DNA of 64,000 bases from Streptomyces sp. FIT100 (GCF_024584805.1 NZ_CP075715.1:3344026-3408025), one strand, 5' to 3'; numbered from the stretch's first letter, positions 8,170-17,000 are shown. The notes: generated by a model not told the origin, from the sequence alone. Numbers and translations: made by a program.

Positions 8170-9633
8170 TCAGCCACCGGGCCACACGATCGCCTGCAGC
8201 TCGCTGTACGCGTGCAGGGCGTACGAACCGACGTCCCGGCCCACCCCGCTCTGCTTGAACCCCCCGAACGGCGCCTCCATGTTGCGTCCCACGGTGTTGA
8301 TCCCGACCCCGCCGGCCCGCAGCCGCCGCGCCACCCGGAAGGCCCGTGCCGCGTCGCCCGACCAGACGTAGTCGATCAGTCCGTAGTCGCTGTCGTTGGC
8401 GAGTGCGACGCCCTCCTCCTCGTCGTCGAAGGGGACGACGACCACGACCGGGCCGAAGATCTCCTCCCGTACGACCCGCATGTCGTTGGTGCAGTCGGCG
8501 AAGAGCGTCGGGGCGACGTAGAAGCCGCGCGCGAAGTCCGGACGCTCGCCGCCCGCGACCAGCCGCGCGCCCTCCTTCCTGCCCAGCTCGACGTACGACT
8601 CGATCCGGTCGCGGTGCGCCGCCGAGATCACCGGGCCGACCACCGTGCCCTGCACAGCCGGGTCGCCGACCTTCATGAAGCCGAGATAGCCGGTCAGCTT
8701 CTCCAGCAGCGGGCCGTACACACCGCGCTGGGCGAGGACGCGCGTCGGCGCGGTGCAGATCTGGCCGCTGTAGAAGGCGAAGGTGGTGCCGATGCCCGCC
8801 ACCGCCGAGTCGAGGTCGGCGTCGTCGAAGACGACCGCCGCGCCCTTGCCGCCCAACTCCATGAGCTGACGCTTCATCGCCCGCCCGCACACCTCGCCGA
8901 TGCGCCGGCCGACGGCCGTGGAGCCGGTGAAGCTGACCATGTCGACGTCCGGCGAGTCGACGGCGGCCTCCCCCACCTCCGTACGCGAGCCGCTCACCAC
9001 ATTGACCACACCGGGCGGCGCGCCCGCCTCCGCGAGCGCCTCCGCCATCCGGTACACCGACAGCGGATCCTGCGGGGCGGGCTTCACGACCACCGTGTTG
9101 CCCATCGCGAGGGCCGGGGCGACCTTGCCCGCCGGATTGGCCCACGGATTGTTGTACGAGGTGATGCAGGTGACCACGCCGACCGGGCGGCGCCCCGCCA
9201 GCGCCCCGAACACCCCGCCCCTGCCCATCGGTCCCGCCTCGTTGACCTGCGGGGGCAGCCCCTCCTCGACGGGCTCCAGCGCGCCCTTGGCGTACCGCCG
9301 GAAGCGGGACACCCCGACCGCGACCTGCATGCCGCGCGCCGTGCCGGTCGTGGCGCCCGTCTCGGCACGGGCGAGTTCGGCGTACGGCCCGGACTCGCGC
9401 TGGATGATGTCGGCCGCCCGGTCCAGGACCGCGGCCCGCGCCTCGGGGGTGGTGCGCGACCAGTCCTCGAACGCGTCCCGGGCCGCTGCCGCCGCCTCGT
9501 ACACCTGGTCGCGGCTCGCCTCGGGGGCGAGGCCGACGACGGACTCGTCGGCCGGATTGACCACCTCGTATTGCCCGCCGTCCGGCTCGACCCACTCCCC
9601 GCCGATGAACAGCCGCTGCCCGGCGGCGCTCAC
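8170..9633 (-). CDS. NAD(P)-dependent aldehyde dehydrogenase
   Basis: This 487-residue protein is full length for the ALDH superfamily. It shows the Glu general-base motif ELGGKGAAVVFDDAD and the catalytic Cys in FYSGQICTAPTRVL. SFTGSTAVGRRI contributes to the Rossmann fold, and EEIFGPVVVVVPFDDEEE lies near the C-terminus. It oxidises an aldehyde to the acid in the cytoplasm. The start codon overlaps the upstream amidohydrolase stop as ATGA (9630-9633), so the two are co-translated. The combination suggests a route in which an N-acyl or amide compound is hydrolysed and the amine-derived aldehyde oxidised. The specific substrate is unknown. Confidence 0.92.
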   Translation of the reverse strand: MSAAGQRLFIGGEWVEPDGGQYEVVNPADESVVGLAPEASRDQVYEAAAAARDAFEDWSRTTPEARAAVLDRAADIIQRESGPYAELARAETGATTGTARGMQVAVGVSRFRRYAKGALEPVEEGLPPQVNEAGPMGRGGVFGALAGRRPVGVVTCITSYNNPWANPAGKVAPALAMGNTVVVKPAPQDPLSVYRMAEALAEAGAPPGVVNVVSGSRTEVGEAAVDSPDVDMVSFTGSTAVGRRIGEVCGRAMKRQLMELGGKGAAVVFDDADLDSAVAGIGTTFAFYSGQICTAPTRVLAQRGVYGPLLEKLTGYLGFMKVGDPAVQGTVVGPVISAAHRDRIESYVELGRKEGARLVAGGERPDFARGFYVAPTLFADCTNDMRVVREEIFGPVVVVVPFDDEEEGVALANDSDYGLIDYVWSGDAARAFRVARRLRAGGVGINTVGRNMEAPFGGFKQSGVGRDVGSYALHAYSELQAIVWPGG

Positions 9634-11369
9634 CGGGTGCTCACCGTCCTGGTGTCACGGCCGGAGCGCAGCACCCTGCCGGGGACCGCGCCGGTCACCT
9701 CGTCGTCGCGGACGGTCTCGACCCCGTTGACGCGCACCGAGACGATCCCGACCGCCCGTGAGTCCAGCCGGGGGCTGTCGCCCGGCAGATCGTGCACGAG
9801 GGTGGCCGGTCCCGCGTCGATCCGCTCCGGGTCGAACAGGACCAGATCGGCGTGGTACCCCTCGGCGATCCGGCCCCGCTCGCGCAGACCGAAGAGCCGC
9901 GCCGGGTCGTCGGTGAGCATCCTGACCGCCTCCTCGAGCGACGCGAGCCCGCGCCCGCGCAGACAGTCGCCGATGAAGCGGGTGGTGTACGGCGCCCCGC
10001 ACATCCGGTCCAGGTGCGCGCCCGCGTCGGAGCCGCCGAGCATGACGTCCTCGTGCTGCCAAGTCTCGGCGCGCAGCGCCCAGCTCGCCGGGTCGTTGTC
10101 GGTGGGCATGGGCCACAGGACGGTGCGCAGCTCGTCGTTGGCGCAGATCTCCACGAGGCACCGGAAGGGGTCCTGGCCGCGCTCGGCGGCGATGTCGTTC
10201 ACCACCCGTCCGCTGAGCCCCTCGTTCGCCTTGGAGTACGTGTCGCCGATGACGTACCGGCCGAAGTCGGCGAGGCGGCGGAAGACCCCGGCCTCCTTGG
10301 AGTCGGCACGGCGCAGCATCTCGGCCCGGACGTCCGGGTCGCGGAGCTTCTCGATCCGCTGCGGGACGGGCAGGCCGAGTATCGCGCCCCAGCCGGGAAT
10401 GAGGTTGAGCGCGCAGAACGTGCCGAGCGACATGTTCATGGGCGTGAGGATCGGCATGGTGAGCGCGACGATCCGGCCGCCGGCCTTGCGGGCGCGCTCG
10501 GAGGGGATGAGCTGGCGCGGCACGCGCTCGGGCACGGAGGCGTCGATAGTCAGGACGTTCCAGTTCAGCGGCCGTCCGGCGGCGGCGCTCATCTCGACGA
10601 AGAGGTCGATCTCGTCGTCGCTGAACTGGTCGAGGCAGCCCGCGACGATCGCTTCGAGCTGGGTGCCCTCGTGGTCGGCGACGGCGCGGGAGAGCGCGAG
10701 GAGTTCGCCGGGCCGGGCGTGGCGGGAGGCGACGGGCTGTCCGTCACCGTCGGAGTGGGTGGACGACTGCGTGGTGGACAGGCCCCAGGCACCGGCCTCC
10801 ATGGCGTCGTGGAAGAGCGCGAGCATCCGCTGGAGCTGCTCGGGGGTCGGCTGCCCGCCGACCGCGTCCGGGCCCATGACGTGCCGGCGCAGCGCGCAAT
10901 GGCCCACCATGAAGCCGGCGTTGACGGCGATACGGCCTTCGAGGGCGTCCAGGTACTCGCCGAAGGTGTGCCAGTTCCAGGGCGCGCCCTCTTCGAGGGC
11001 GACCAGGGACATGCCCTCGACCTTGGACATCATGCGGCGCGTGTAGTCGGCGTCGTCGGGGCGGTCGGGGTTGAGCGGGGCGAGGGTGAAGCCGCAGTTG
11101 CCGCCGGCGACGGTGGTGACGCCGTGGTTCATGGACGGGGTGGCGTACGGGTCCCAGAAGAGCTGGGCGTCGTAGTGCGTGTGCGGGTCGACGAAGCCGG
11201 GGGTGAGCACCAGGCCGGTCGCGTCCTCGCCGGTACGGGCCTCTTCGGTGACGGTTCCCGGCTCGGCGATGACGGCGACGCGGCCGTCGCGGATGCCGAC
11301 GTCGGCGGTGAAGGCGGGGGCGCCGGTGCCGTCCACGACGGTGGCGCCCTTGATCAGGTGGTCCAGCAT
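9630..11369 (-). CDS. N-acyl-D-amino-acid deacylase-like amidohydrolase
   Basis: This 579-residue protein is a metal-dependent amidohydrolase of the D-aminoacylase group. The N-terminal beta-sandwich is followed by GFVDPHTHYDAQ (the HxH metal motif), then NCGF, SDAGAHLDRMCG (catalytic Asp region), and a C-terminal beta domain with AEGYHADLVLFDP. Relatives cleave N-acyl-D-amino acids or related amides; some in Actinobacteria lie near CoA-ester catabolism genes. It is the first gene of a coupled pair with the aldehyde dehydrogenase. Upstream of it lies a 380-bp repeat-rich non-coding stretch, and no copy of the 17-bp palindrome was found at its promoter. Confidence 0.85.
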   Translation of the reverse strand: MLDHLIKGATVVDGTGAPAFTADVGIRDGRVAVIAEPGTVTEEARTGEDATGLVLTPGFVDPHTHYDAQLFWDPYATPSMNHGVTTVAGGNCGFTLAPLNPDRPDDADYTRRMMSKVEGMSLVALEEGAPWNWHTFGEYLDALEGRIAVNAGFMVGHCALRRHVMGPDAVGGQPTPEQLQRMLALFHDAMEAGAWGLSTTQSSTHSDGDGQPVASRHARPGELLALSRAVADHEGTQLEAIVAGCLDQFSDDEIDLFVEMSAAAGRPLNWNVLTIDASVPERVPRQLIPSERARKAGGRIVALTMPILTPMNMSLGTFCALNLIPGWGAILGLPVPQRIEKLRDPDVRAEMLRRADSKEAGVFRRLADFGRYVIGDTYSKANEGLSGRVVNDIAAERGQDPFRCLVEICANDELRTVLWPMPTDNDPASWALRAETWQHEDVMLGGSDAGAHLDRMCGAPYTTRFIGDCLRGRGLASLEEAVRMLTDDPARLFGLRERGRIAEGYHADLVLFDPERIDAGPATLVHDLPGDSPRLDSRAVGIVSVRVNGVETVRDDEVTGAVPGRVLRSGRDTRTVSTR

Positions 11370-11751
11370 GGGTGGGCGTCCCTTTCGTCACTGATCGGGT
11401 GCGGTGCCCCGGTCGGAGGCCCCACGGCTGGCCGCGCGGTGGGGCCTCCGGCCGGGCGGTGCGGGAGGCGGTCCGGGAAGACGCCGCCCGCGGCTTTGGG
11501 GGTGGGGGTGCCGCCGGTGCCGTTGCGCGGGGGTTGACCCCGCCCTGCCCCTACCCGCAGTGCCGATGTGCGGTTCCGCCGCGTGGGGGGTGCGGCCTCC
11601 GGCCGTGTCCTCAAACGCCGGACGGGCTGGAAAACCCAGCCCGCCGGCGATTGAGGCGCGGGGGTCCGGGGGCGGAGCCCCCGAAACGGGTCTGGGGCGG
11701 AGCCCCGGTTCAGGACCGCGGGGGGCCGACGGGGGGGGGCGGAGCCCCCCG
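11370..11751. repeat. Intergenic GC-rich palindromic repeat block (Streptomyces-type), copy 1
   Basis: This 380-bp region has no credible gene. It contains a long imperfect hairpin (11609-11630 with 11636-11656, a 5-nt loop AAAAC) built from CCTCAAACGCCGG and CCGGCGATTGAGG. Small hairpins of the type GGGGGC-GGA-GCCCCC at about 11670-11710 follow. A segment CCGCAGTGCCGATGTGCGG leads it. The same ordered parts recur near 55.4-55.6 kb. It probably acts as a transcription barrier between two same-strand genes and is a dispersed family element. Confidence 0.65.
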
Positions 11752-12870
11752 TCAAGCCGCCTCGCGGAAGCGGGTGGTGCGGTGGACCGGGTCCGTGTCG
11801 ATCTTCGGGATGACCTGCTCGCCGACCAGCCTGATCGTCTGGAGCGTGTCCTCCTTCGAGATCCCGATCGGCAGCCCGAACGACAGCTGGTCCGCCCCCG
11901 CCTGCTCCCACCGCTTGCACTGGGCGAGCACCTCGTCGGGGTCGCCGCAGATCAGCAGCTCCTCGGCGATGAGGAGTTCGATGATCTCCTCGTTGTACTC
12001 CGGCAGCGTCTCGGGCCACTCGGGGAAGCCCTCGGGCCGCGGGAAGGTGTCGTGGTAGCGGAAGACCAGGGACGGCAGGTAGTGCAGCCCGCCGCCGACC
12101 GCGATCCGTACGGCCTCCTCGTGCGTGGGGGCGCAGATCGCCGTCGTCGTCACCATCACGTTGTCGTTGACGTAGTCCCCGATCGGCTCGGCGTCCACGA
12201 TCGCCGTCTTGTACTGCTCCAGCACCCACTCCATGTCGGAGACCTTCTGGACGCTGAAGCCCAGCACCCCGAGCCCCTTCTTCGCGGCCATGGCGTACGA
12301 GGGAGGCGAGCCGGCCGCGTACCACATCGCCGGGTGGGACTTGCCGTACGGCTTCGGCAGGATCTTGCGCGGCGGCAGCGACCAGTGCTTGCCCTGGAAC
12401 CCGACGTACTCCTCCTGGAGCCACATCTTCGGGAACTCGGCGATGGTCTCTTCCCAGATCTCCTTGGTGTAGTTCATGTCGGTGACGCCGGGGATGAACC
12501 CCAGGATCTCGTGCGATCCGGCGCCGCGCCCCGAGCCGAACTCATGGCGCCCTTCGCTCAGATGGTCGAGCATGGCGACCTTCTCGGCGACCTTCACCGG
12601 GTGGTTGACCTGTGCGAGCGGGTTGAAGATGCCCGACCCCAGGTGGATCCGTTCGGTCGCGTGGGCGAGGTAGCCGAGGAAGACGTCGTTCGCCGAGAGG
12701 TGCGAGTACTCCTCCAGGAAGTGGTGCTCGGAGGCCCAGGCGTACTTGAAGCCCGACTTGTCCGCCTGGATGACGTACTCGGTCTCCTCCATCAGCGCCT
12801 TGTGCTCGGCGAGCGGATCGGTCTCGGCGCGCTTGCCGACGTAACCCTGAACAAAGAGCCCGAATTCCAT
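11752..12870 (-). CDS. LLM-class flavin-dependent oxidoreductase (regulon member)
   Basis: This 372-residue bacterial-luciferase-type monooxygenase/oxidoreductase begins MEFGLFVQGYVG. It shows ASEHHFLEEYSHLSAND, HLGSGIFNPLAQVNHPVKVAEKVAMLDHLSEGRHEFGSGRGAG and CGDPDEVLAQCKRWEQAGADQL. The last segment is typical of FMN-dependent members that need a separate flavin reductase. A flavin reductase with the same upstream operator is encoded at about 50.7 kb. A perfect TCTGAC-N5-GTCAGA palindrome lies 28 bp upstream of the ATG. Likely role is hydroxylation or Baeyer-Villiger-type attack in the putative polycyclic-acid pathway; that role is inference. Confidence 0.9.
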   Translation of the reverse strand: MEFGLFVQGYVGKRAETDPLAEHKALMEETEYVIQADKSGFKYAWASEHHFLEEYSHLSANDVFLGYLAHATERIHLGSGIFNPLAQVNHPVKVAEKVAMLDHLSEGRHEFGSGRGAGSHEILGFIPGVTDMNYTKEIWEETIAEFPKMWLQEEYVGFQGKHWSLPPRKILPKPYGKSHPAMWYAAGSPPSYAMAAKKGLGVLGFSVQKVSDMEWVLEQYKTAIVDAEPIGDYVNDNVMVTTTAICAPTHEEAVRIAVGGGLHYLPSLVFRYHDTFPRPEGFPEWPETLPEYNEEIIELLIAEELLICGDPDEVLAQCKRWEQAGADQLSFGLPIGISKEDTLQTIRLVGEQVIPKIDTDPVHRTTRFREAA

Positions 12871-12897
12871 GGGGGTCCCACCACCATCCCTCTCGCT

Positions 12898-12914
12898 TCT
12901 GACAGACCGTCAGA
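12898..12914. promoter_or_regulatory. 17-bp regulon operator (TCTGACAGACCGTCAGA)
   Basis: Perfect 6-bp arms TCTGAC/GTCAGA around a 5-bp centre, 28 bp upstream of the LLM ATG at 12870. It is one of about eleven near-identical sites in the window. Confidence 0.8.
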
Positions 12915-12964
12915 TTTGGATGATCCGACTGTTCCACCGCACGCCCGAGGCGTCAATAGAGGTA

Positions 12965-12981
12965 CCTGACGATGCATCAGA
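12965..12981. promoter_or_regulatory. Weaker copy of the 17-bp operator (CCTGACGATGCATCAGA)
   Basis: It matches the palindrome with a degraded right core (ATCAGA instead of GTCAGA), 67 bp from the perfect site in the same intergenic region and upstream of the same LLM gene. It may be a secondary site or chance. Confidence 0.35.
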
Positions 12982-12995
12982 AGAGTCCGCGGGCA

Positions 12996-13757
12996 TCAGA
13001 CGATACTGACCCCCGCCAGCCAGCCCCCGTCGATGACGAACGGCTGGCCGGTGATGTACGAGGAGTCGTCGCTGGACAGGAAGAGCGCGAGCCGCGCCAC
13101 CTCCTCCGGCTGCCCGACCCGGCCGAGGGGCACCAGGTTTCGGTAGAGCTCTTCCACGGCCCCCCGGTCGACGCCCTCAGGCATGCTCATCGCGGTGTCC
13201 ACGGCCCCGGGGCAGAGCGCGTTGACCCTGATCCCCTTCGCGGCCAGCTCCACGGCCGCGACCCGGGTCAGACCGAGGACGGCGTGCTTGGTCGCGGCGT
13301 ACGCCCCCACTCCGGCCATGCCCGTCAGGGCCGTGTACGAGGCGGTGTTGACGATCGTCCCGCCGCCGGCGGCCTCGATCTCGGGGGCGACGTTCTGTAT
13401 GCCCAGGAAGCAGCCGACCTGGTTGACCTGGACGATCTGCTGGAACTCCGCCAACGGCGTGGAGACCAGCTCGTTGAAGCGCAGGATGCCCGCGTTGTTC
13501 ACCAGGCCGTCGATCCGCCCGAAGGAGTCCTTGGCGGCGGCGACCGCGGCGGCCCAGTCGGCCTCCCGGGTCACATCGAGACGGACGTAGAGCGCGGTGC
13601 TCTCGCCGAGTTCCTTCGCCAGCGCCTCCCCCTGGTCGTCGAGCACATCGCCGAGGACGACCCTCGCTCCCTCCGCGGCGAACAGCCGCGCCTCCTGCTC
13701 GCCCTGTCCGCGCGACGCGCCCGTGATGAGGACGACCCGTCCGTCCAGCTTGCCCAT
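12996..13757 (-). CDS. SDR-family NAD(P)-dependent oxidoreductase
   Basis: This 253-residue classical short-chain dehydrogenase shows TGASRGQGE as the nucleotide-binding loop. NNAG follows, then the catalytic Ser region [13 protein letters not shown] as Tyr-x3-Lys, and [13 protein letters not shown]. It interconverts an alcohol and a ketone, and this branch includes hydroxysteroid and 3-hydroxyacyl enzymes. The ATG at 13757 follows the upstream LLM gene by only 10 bp, so both come from the promoter carrying the palindrome at 14721. The ATG gives a normal SDR N-terminus ([13 protein letters not shown]). Confidence 0.92.
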   Translation of the reverse strand: MGKLDGRVVLITGASRGQGEQEARLFAAEGARVVLGDVLDDQGEALAKELGESTALYVRLDVTREADWAAAVAAAKDSFGRIDGLVNNAGILRFNELVSTPLAEFQQIVQVNQVGCFLGIQNVAPEIEAAGGGTIVNTASYTALTGMAGVGAYAATKHAVLGLTRVAAVELAAKGIRVNALCPGAVDTAMSMPEGVDRGAVEELYRNLVPLGRVGQPEEVARLALFLSSDDSSYITGQPFVIDGGWLAGVSIV

Positions 13758-13767
13758 GCCCGTACTC

Positions 13768-14691
13768 CTAACGGTCGAGGTGCGGAGCCACGTCGGCGGC
13801 GAAGGCCGCCATCTGGTCGGTGAGTTCACTGCGGCTCCGACTGCGGAACCGCACCTGGATCTGGTCCACGCCCATCGCGGCGTACGCGCGCAGCGACTCG
13901 GCGAGCTCCTCGGCTTTGCCGGTGAGGGTGCGGCGGCCGACGTCCCAGGAGGCGTCGCCGACGTACAGCGGTTCGGTGATCGCGCCGATCTCGACGGGAT
14001 CCGTGATCCCGGCCCCCTCGCGCACCGCACGGAGCTTCGCGATCTGCGCGGGGAGCCGGTCGCGCGGATCGCCCTGCGGCAGCCAGCCGTCACCCTTGAG
14101 CGCGGCGCGGCGCACCGCGGCGGGCGAGGAGCCGCCGATCCAGACAGGGATGCGGGCCTGGGCGGGCCTGGGCTTCTGCCCGAGCCCCTCGAAGGCGAAC
14201 CGCTCCCCGTGGAAGCTCGGGAACTCCTCCGGCCCGAGGGCCGCCCTGAGCGCGTCGATCGTCTCGTCGAGCACGGCCCCGCGCCGTTCGAAGTCGGCGC
14301 CGAGCACCTCGAACTCCTCCTGTACGTGCCCGGCACCGACACCGAGGACCAGCCGACCGGAGGAGAGGTGGTCGAGGGTCGCGTACTGCTTGGCGGTCAG
14401 GAGCGGGTGGCGCAGTCCGACGACGGCGACATGGCTGAGGAGCCGGACCCGCTCGGTGACGGCGGCGAGGAAGGAGAGCGTGGCGACCGGGTCGTACCAG
14501 ACGGTCGACATCGCGTCGGCGAGACGGCGCGGGATCGCGACATGGTCGCAGACGGCGATGTACGCGAAGCCGGTGCGGTCGGCGGTGCGGGCGATCTCGG
14601 CGAGGTCGGCGGGGCCGGCGGCGGCCTCCCAGGACTCGGCGTAGATCGTGCTCTGGGACTGGACCGGGAGCTGCATGCCGTAGACGACCAT
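13768..14691 (-). CDS. LLM-class F420-dependent oxidoreductase (regulon member)
   Basis: This 307-residue protein starts at the ATG at 14691, which has an AGGGG Shine-Dalgarno about 8 nt upstream; a longer start at 14736 would run through the operator. The TIGR03619-like features are VWYDPVATLSFLAAVTERV, LTAKQYATLDHLSSGRLVLGVGAGH and VWIGGSSPAAVRRAA. It should use F420 or flavin on an unknown substrate. It is the first gene of a two-gene operon with the SDR. Its promoter holds both the 17-bp palindrome (14721-14737) and a perfect 12-bp GACCGATCGGTC (14705-14716), implying two regulatory inputs. Confidence 0.88.
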   Translation of the reverse strand: MVVYGMQLPVQSQSTIYAESWEAAAGPADLAEIARTADRTGFAYIAVCDHVAIPRRLADAMSTVWYDPVATLSFLAAVTERVRLLSHVAVVGLRHPLLTAKQYATLDHLSSGRLVLGVGAGHVQEEFEVLGADFERRGAVLDETIDALRAALGPEEFPSFHGERFAFEGLGQKPRPAQARIPVWIGGSSPAAVRRAALKGDGWLPQGDPRDRLPAQIAKLRAVREGAGITDPVEIGAITEPLYVGDASWDVGRRTLTGKAEELAESLRAYAAMGVDQIQVRFRSRSRSELTDQMAAFAADVAPHLDR

Positions 14692-14704
14692 GGTCGATCC
14701 CCTT

Positions 14705-14716
14705 GACCGATCGGTC
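14705..14716. promoter_or_regulatory. 12-bp perfect palindrome GACCGATCGGTC
   Basis: It lies between the LLM start codon (14691) and the 17-bp operator. It overlaps the probable transcription start, so it could bind a second dimeric repressor. Confidence 0.45.
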
Positions 14717-14720
14717 CGTA

Positions 14721-14737
14721 TCTGACGAACCGTCATA
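14721..14737. promoter_or_regulatory. 17-bp regulon operator (TCTGACGAACCGTCATA)
   Basis: It lies 30 bp upstream of the LLM start codon. The right arm ends TCATA, one or two changes from the consensus. Confidence 0.7.
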
Positions 14738-14813
14738 TCGACTGGCCCACCATGGTCTTGGGTGAGGGCTCATCGGGCAAGAGGTGTGCGGGGCCCGGGA
14801 TTCCGGGACTGTC

Positions 14814-14819
14814 TACAGT
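14814..14819 (+). promoter_or_regulatory. -10 element of a probably leaderless promoter
   Basis: TACAGT ends 8 nt before the ATG of the Sel1-repeat gene, and there is no purine-rich ribosome-binding site. That spacing puts the transcription start at or next to the ATG. Confidence 0.45.
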
Positions 14820-14827
14820 GCGGTCCC

Positions 14828-15694
14828 ATGAGCCACGCACCCCTGGTCCCGCCCTCGGACGCCCCCGCGCCGCGTCCCGTCCCCGAGCTGCTGGCCGAGG
14901 CCCGACGCGCAGCGACCGACTGCGACTGGATCACGGCGGGCCACGCCTGGGTGGAGGCGGCGATGCAGGCCGACCTCGAAGGGGCGAACCAGGCGGCGCA
15001 TGTGGCGGCTCCCGAGCTGAAGGTCCTCGCGGACGCGGGCTCCGCGGCGGCCGCGGCACTGCTCTCGGGGATCCTGCTGGAGTACTACGAGGAGTCCGCG
15101 CTGCCGATGGCGGTGGAATACGCGAAGGCGGCCGCCGATGCCGTCCATCCTGCGGGGCAGCGCACATACGGACACATGCTCGCCACCGGCCAGGGCGTGG
15201 AGGAGGACGAGGAGCGGGCCGCGGAGCTGTTCCGCGCGGCGGCCGACGCGGGTGACGCGTACGGCATGTTCAACCTCGCCGTGACGCTCGACGGCGACGA
15301 GGAACTGCGCCTGCTGGCCGGGGCCGCCGCCCGCGGCATCAGCGAGGCGGGCTGTCTGCTCGGCGACCGCCTCGGCGCGGTGGACCGGGACGAGGAGGCT
15401 CTGGCCTGGTACCTGTGGGCGGCGGAGCGCGGCGAGACGAAGGCCATGTACGCGGCCGCCTGCTGGTACCGCGACGGCTTCGGCACCGACCCTGACCCGG
15501 TCCAGGCGGTCCGCTGGTACTTCACGATGTTCGAGCACGGCGACGGCGACGGCATCCACGACGCCATCGAGCTCGCCAAGCAGGGCATGACCGACGAACA
15601 GATCCACGAGGCGGGCCGCCTCGCCGGCCAACCGGGCTCGGCGCAGGCCCTGATCGGAACGGTCACGGGCAAGCGCCCGCAGGACCGGGTGTAG
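14828..15694 (+). CDS. Sel1-like / tetratricopeptide repeat protein
   Basis: This 288-residue, all-helical cytoplasmic protein has Sel1-type repeats. Examples are AMQADLEGANQAAH, YGHMLATGQGVEEDEERAAELFRAAADAGDAYGMFNLA and AWYLWAAERGETKAMYAAACWYRDGFGTDPDPVQAVRWY. Such repeats form a solenoid for protein-protein contacts. The short unstructured N-terminus is Pro-rich. The ATG at 14828 gives a native-looking N-terminus and is preceded by a -10 box at leaderless distance. It stands alone between the divergent LLM operon and a heptanucleotide tandem repeat. Partner and role are unknown. Confidence 0.82.
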   Translation: MSHAPLVPPSDAPAPRPVPELLAEARRAATDCDWITAGHAWVEAAMQADLEGANQAAHVAAPELKVLADAGSAAAAALLSGILLEYYEESALPMAVEYAKAAADAVHPAGQRTYGHMLATGQGVEEDEERAAELFRAAADAGDAYGMFNLAVTLDGDEELRLLAGAAARGISEAGCLLGDRLGAVDRDEEALAWYLWAAERGETKAMYAAACWYRDGFGTDPDPVQAVRWYFTMFEHGDGDGIHDAIELAKQGMTDEQIHEAGRLAGQPGSAQALIGTVTGKRPQDRV

Positions 15695-15723
15695 CGGGCG
15701 GCGTGATGCGTGCGGCGTGATGC

Positions 15724-15779
15724 GTGCGGCGTGCGGCGTGCGGCGTGCGGCGTGCGGCGTGCGGCGTGCGGCGTGCGGC
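15724..15779. repeat. Heptanucleotide tandem repeat (GTGCGGC x8)
   Basis: Eight exact GTGCGGC units are preceded by degenerate copies containing GTGATGC from about 15700. The block fills the gap between the convergent Sel1 and DUF2087 genes and could vary by slippage. Confidence 0.9.
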
Positions 15780-15786
15780 CGGGGCG

Positions 15787-16083
15787 CTACCCCGCCACGT
15801 GGGGCAGGTGCGGCGCCCGCCGGTAGCTGCTGCCGTCCCTGGTCCGGCTCATCAGGCCGCCCACGACCAGATAGCGGCGCAGCGCCGAGCAGTCCTCGTG
15901 CACCGTGAGCAGTGCCTCGTTGACCTCGCGCTCGGTGTAGGCGCGATCGGGCTCGAACAGCGTCTCGGCGAGGTGCGCGAGCAGCTGCTCGCGGCGGGCC
16001 GGCTTCCGGGGGATCGCCGTCAGCCGGCCGTGTGAGAAGAGGGCGGCCACGCTCTGCGCACCGCCGGATCGGTTGTCGTACAT
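15787..16083 (-). CDS. DUF2087 domain-containing protein
   Basis: This 98-residue protein is essentially one DUF2087 domain: FSHGRLTAIPRKPARREQLL, then ERE-VNEALL with LRRYLVVGGLMSRTRDGSSYRR. The domain looks like a winged helix and often forms the C-terminal half of small ArsR/MarR-like regulators, where the SRTRDGS segment may contact DNA. Here it is free-standing. Expression runs toward the heptanucleotide repeat. Function is inferred to be DNA- or RNA-binding. Confidence 0.8.
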   Translation of the reverse strand: MYDNRSGGAQSVAALFSHGRLTAIPRKPARREQLLAHLAETLFEPDRAYTEREVNEALLTVHEDCSALRRYLVVGGLMSRTRDGSSYRRAPHLPHVAG

Positions 16084-16164
16084 GGTCGGGAGCCTCGCAG
16101 CCGGGCGGCGTGCGCGGCAAAGGGATTACGGCGAGCTGCGGATCATTCCGGCTGCGAGTCGACG

Positions 16165-16176
16165 CCCCCCCCCCCC
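16165..16176. repeat. Poly-C tract (12 C)
   Basis: A run of about 12 C residues lies in the 136-bp gap between the DUF2087 gene and the thioesterase. It is a slippage-prone homopolymer whose exact length may be affected by sequencing. Confidence 0.6.
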
Positions 16177-16219
16177 GGGTCGCTCGGCCCCGGGCAGCTC
16201 GGTCCCCGCCCCGGGGATC

Positions 16220-16633
16220 TCAGCCCAGCAGCGCGTACACCGTCGAGGCACGGGCCGCTGGCTCGTCCGTGCCCTCCGCCGTCAGCGTGATCTCCGCGAA
16301 CGCCATGCGCTTGCCGAGCTTGGAGATACGGGCGTCGACCAGCACGTCCGCGCCGGCCACCGCGCGCTGGAAGGTGGTCGACTGCTGCACCGTCGTCATC
16401 GGGACGAAGGCACCGCGGGCGGAGGACACGGCGATCACGGTCGCCGTGTCGGCCGCAGCCATCAGCGCCTGGCCGGAGAGTGCGCCCCCTTCGCGGGCGA
16501 GCCGGTCCGACCAGGGCAGGCGCAGGACGGCGTGCAGGTCGCCCGTCTCCACGACGGTCAGGCCGAGGTCGAGCACCCACGGGGCGAAGTTGTCGGAGAG
16601 GATCTTGTCGGCTTCGGCCGGCGTCAGCGTCAT
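16220..16633 (-). CDS. PaaI-family hotdog-fold thioesterase
   Basis: This 137-residue protein has the size of a single hotdog domain. LARPW-type residues (LRLPWSDRLAREGGALSGQALMAAADTATVIAV) form the central helix and active-site Asp/Glu region, and VDARISKLGKRMAFAEITLTAEG forms later strands. The family hydrolyses aryl- or acyl-CoA thioesters and recycles CoA in degradative pathways. The ATG at 16633 is chosen because the longer frame upstream consists of duplicated non-coding DNA. It probably supports the CoA-thioester pathways around it, though no shared operator was seen. Confidence 0.88.
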   Translation of the reverse strand: MTLTPAEADKILSDNFAPWVLDLGLTVVETGDLHAVLRLPWSDRLAREGGALSGQALMAAADTATVIAVSSARGAFVPMTTVQQSTTFQRAVAGADVLVDARISKLGKRMAFAEITLTAEGTDEPAARASTVYALLG

Positions 16634-16682
16634 GTGCCGATGGTGGGGCCGCCCGCGCCCCGCTGTCCACGCCGCGGAGACC

Positions 16683-16774
16683 TCGAACATCCGCGCCGGC
16701 GACCACGGGCACCCCGTCCGGCCGTGTTTTCGAACATCCGCGCCGGCGACCACGGGCACCCCGTCCGGCCGTGT
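16683..16774. repeat. 45-bp exact direct duplication
   Basis: Copies at 16683-16727 and 16730-16774 are identical over 45 bp (TCGAACATCC...GGCCGTGT) and are separated by two T residues. The surrounding 438-bp gap (16634-17071) has no credible gene. The identity points to a recent duplication upstream of the thioesterase gene. Confidence 0.92.
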
Positions 16775-17000
16775 CACATGCCTTTCCCCCCGGGACGGCC
16801 GCCACAGGCCCCCGACCCGGGCCTGCGTCCGCGTCCGCGTGTGCGTCCGGGGCACGGGTGCCGGCTTGCCGCACGGCTTGCGCCCTGTTCCGGGCGTGTC
16901 CAGGGGCGTAACCGGGTGAGCAGGCCCGGGAGCGCGGCCCGTACCCCGCTGCGAAGGCTCCGGGGGGCCGGAGCGTACGACGCGAGGAGAGCCCGATGGT

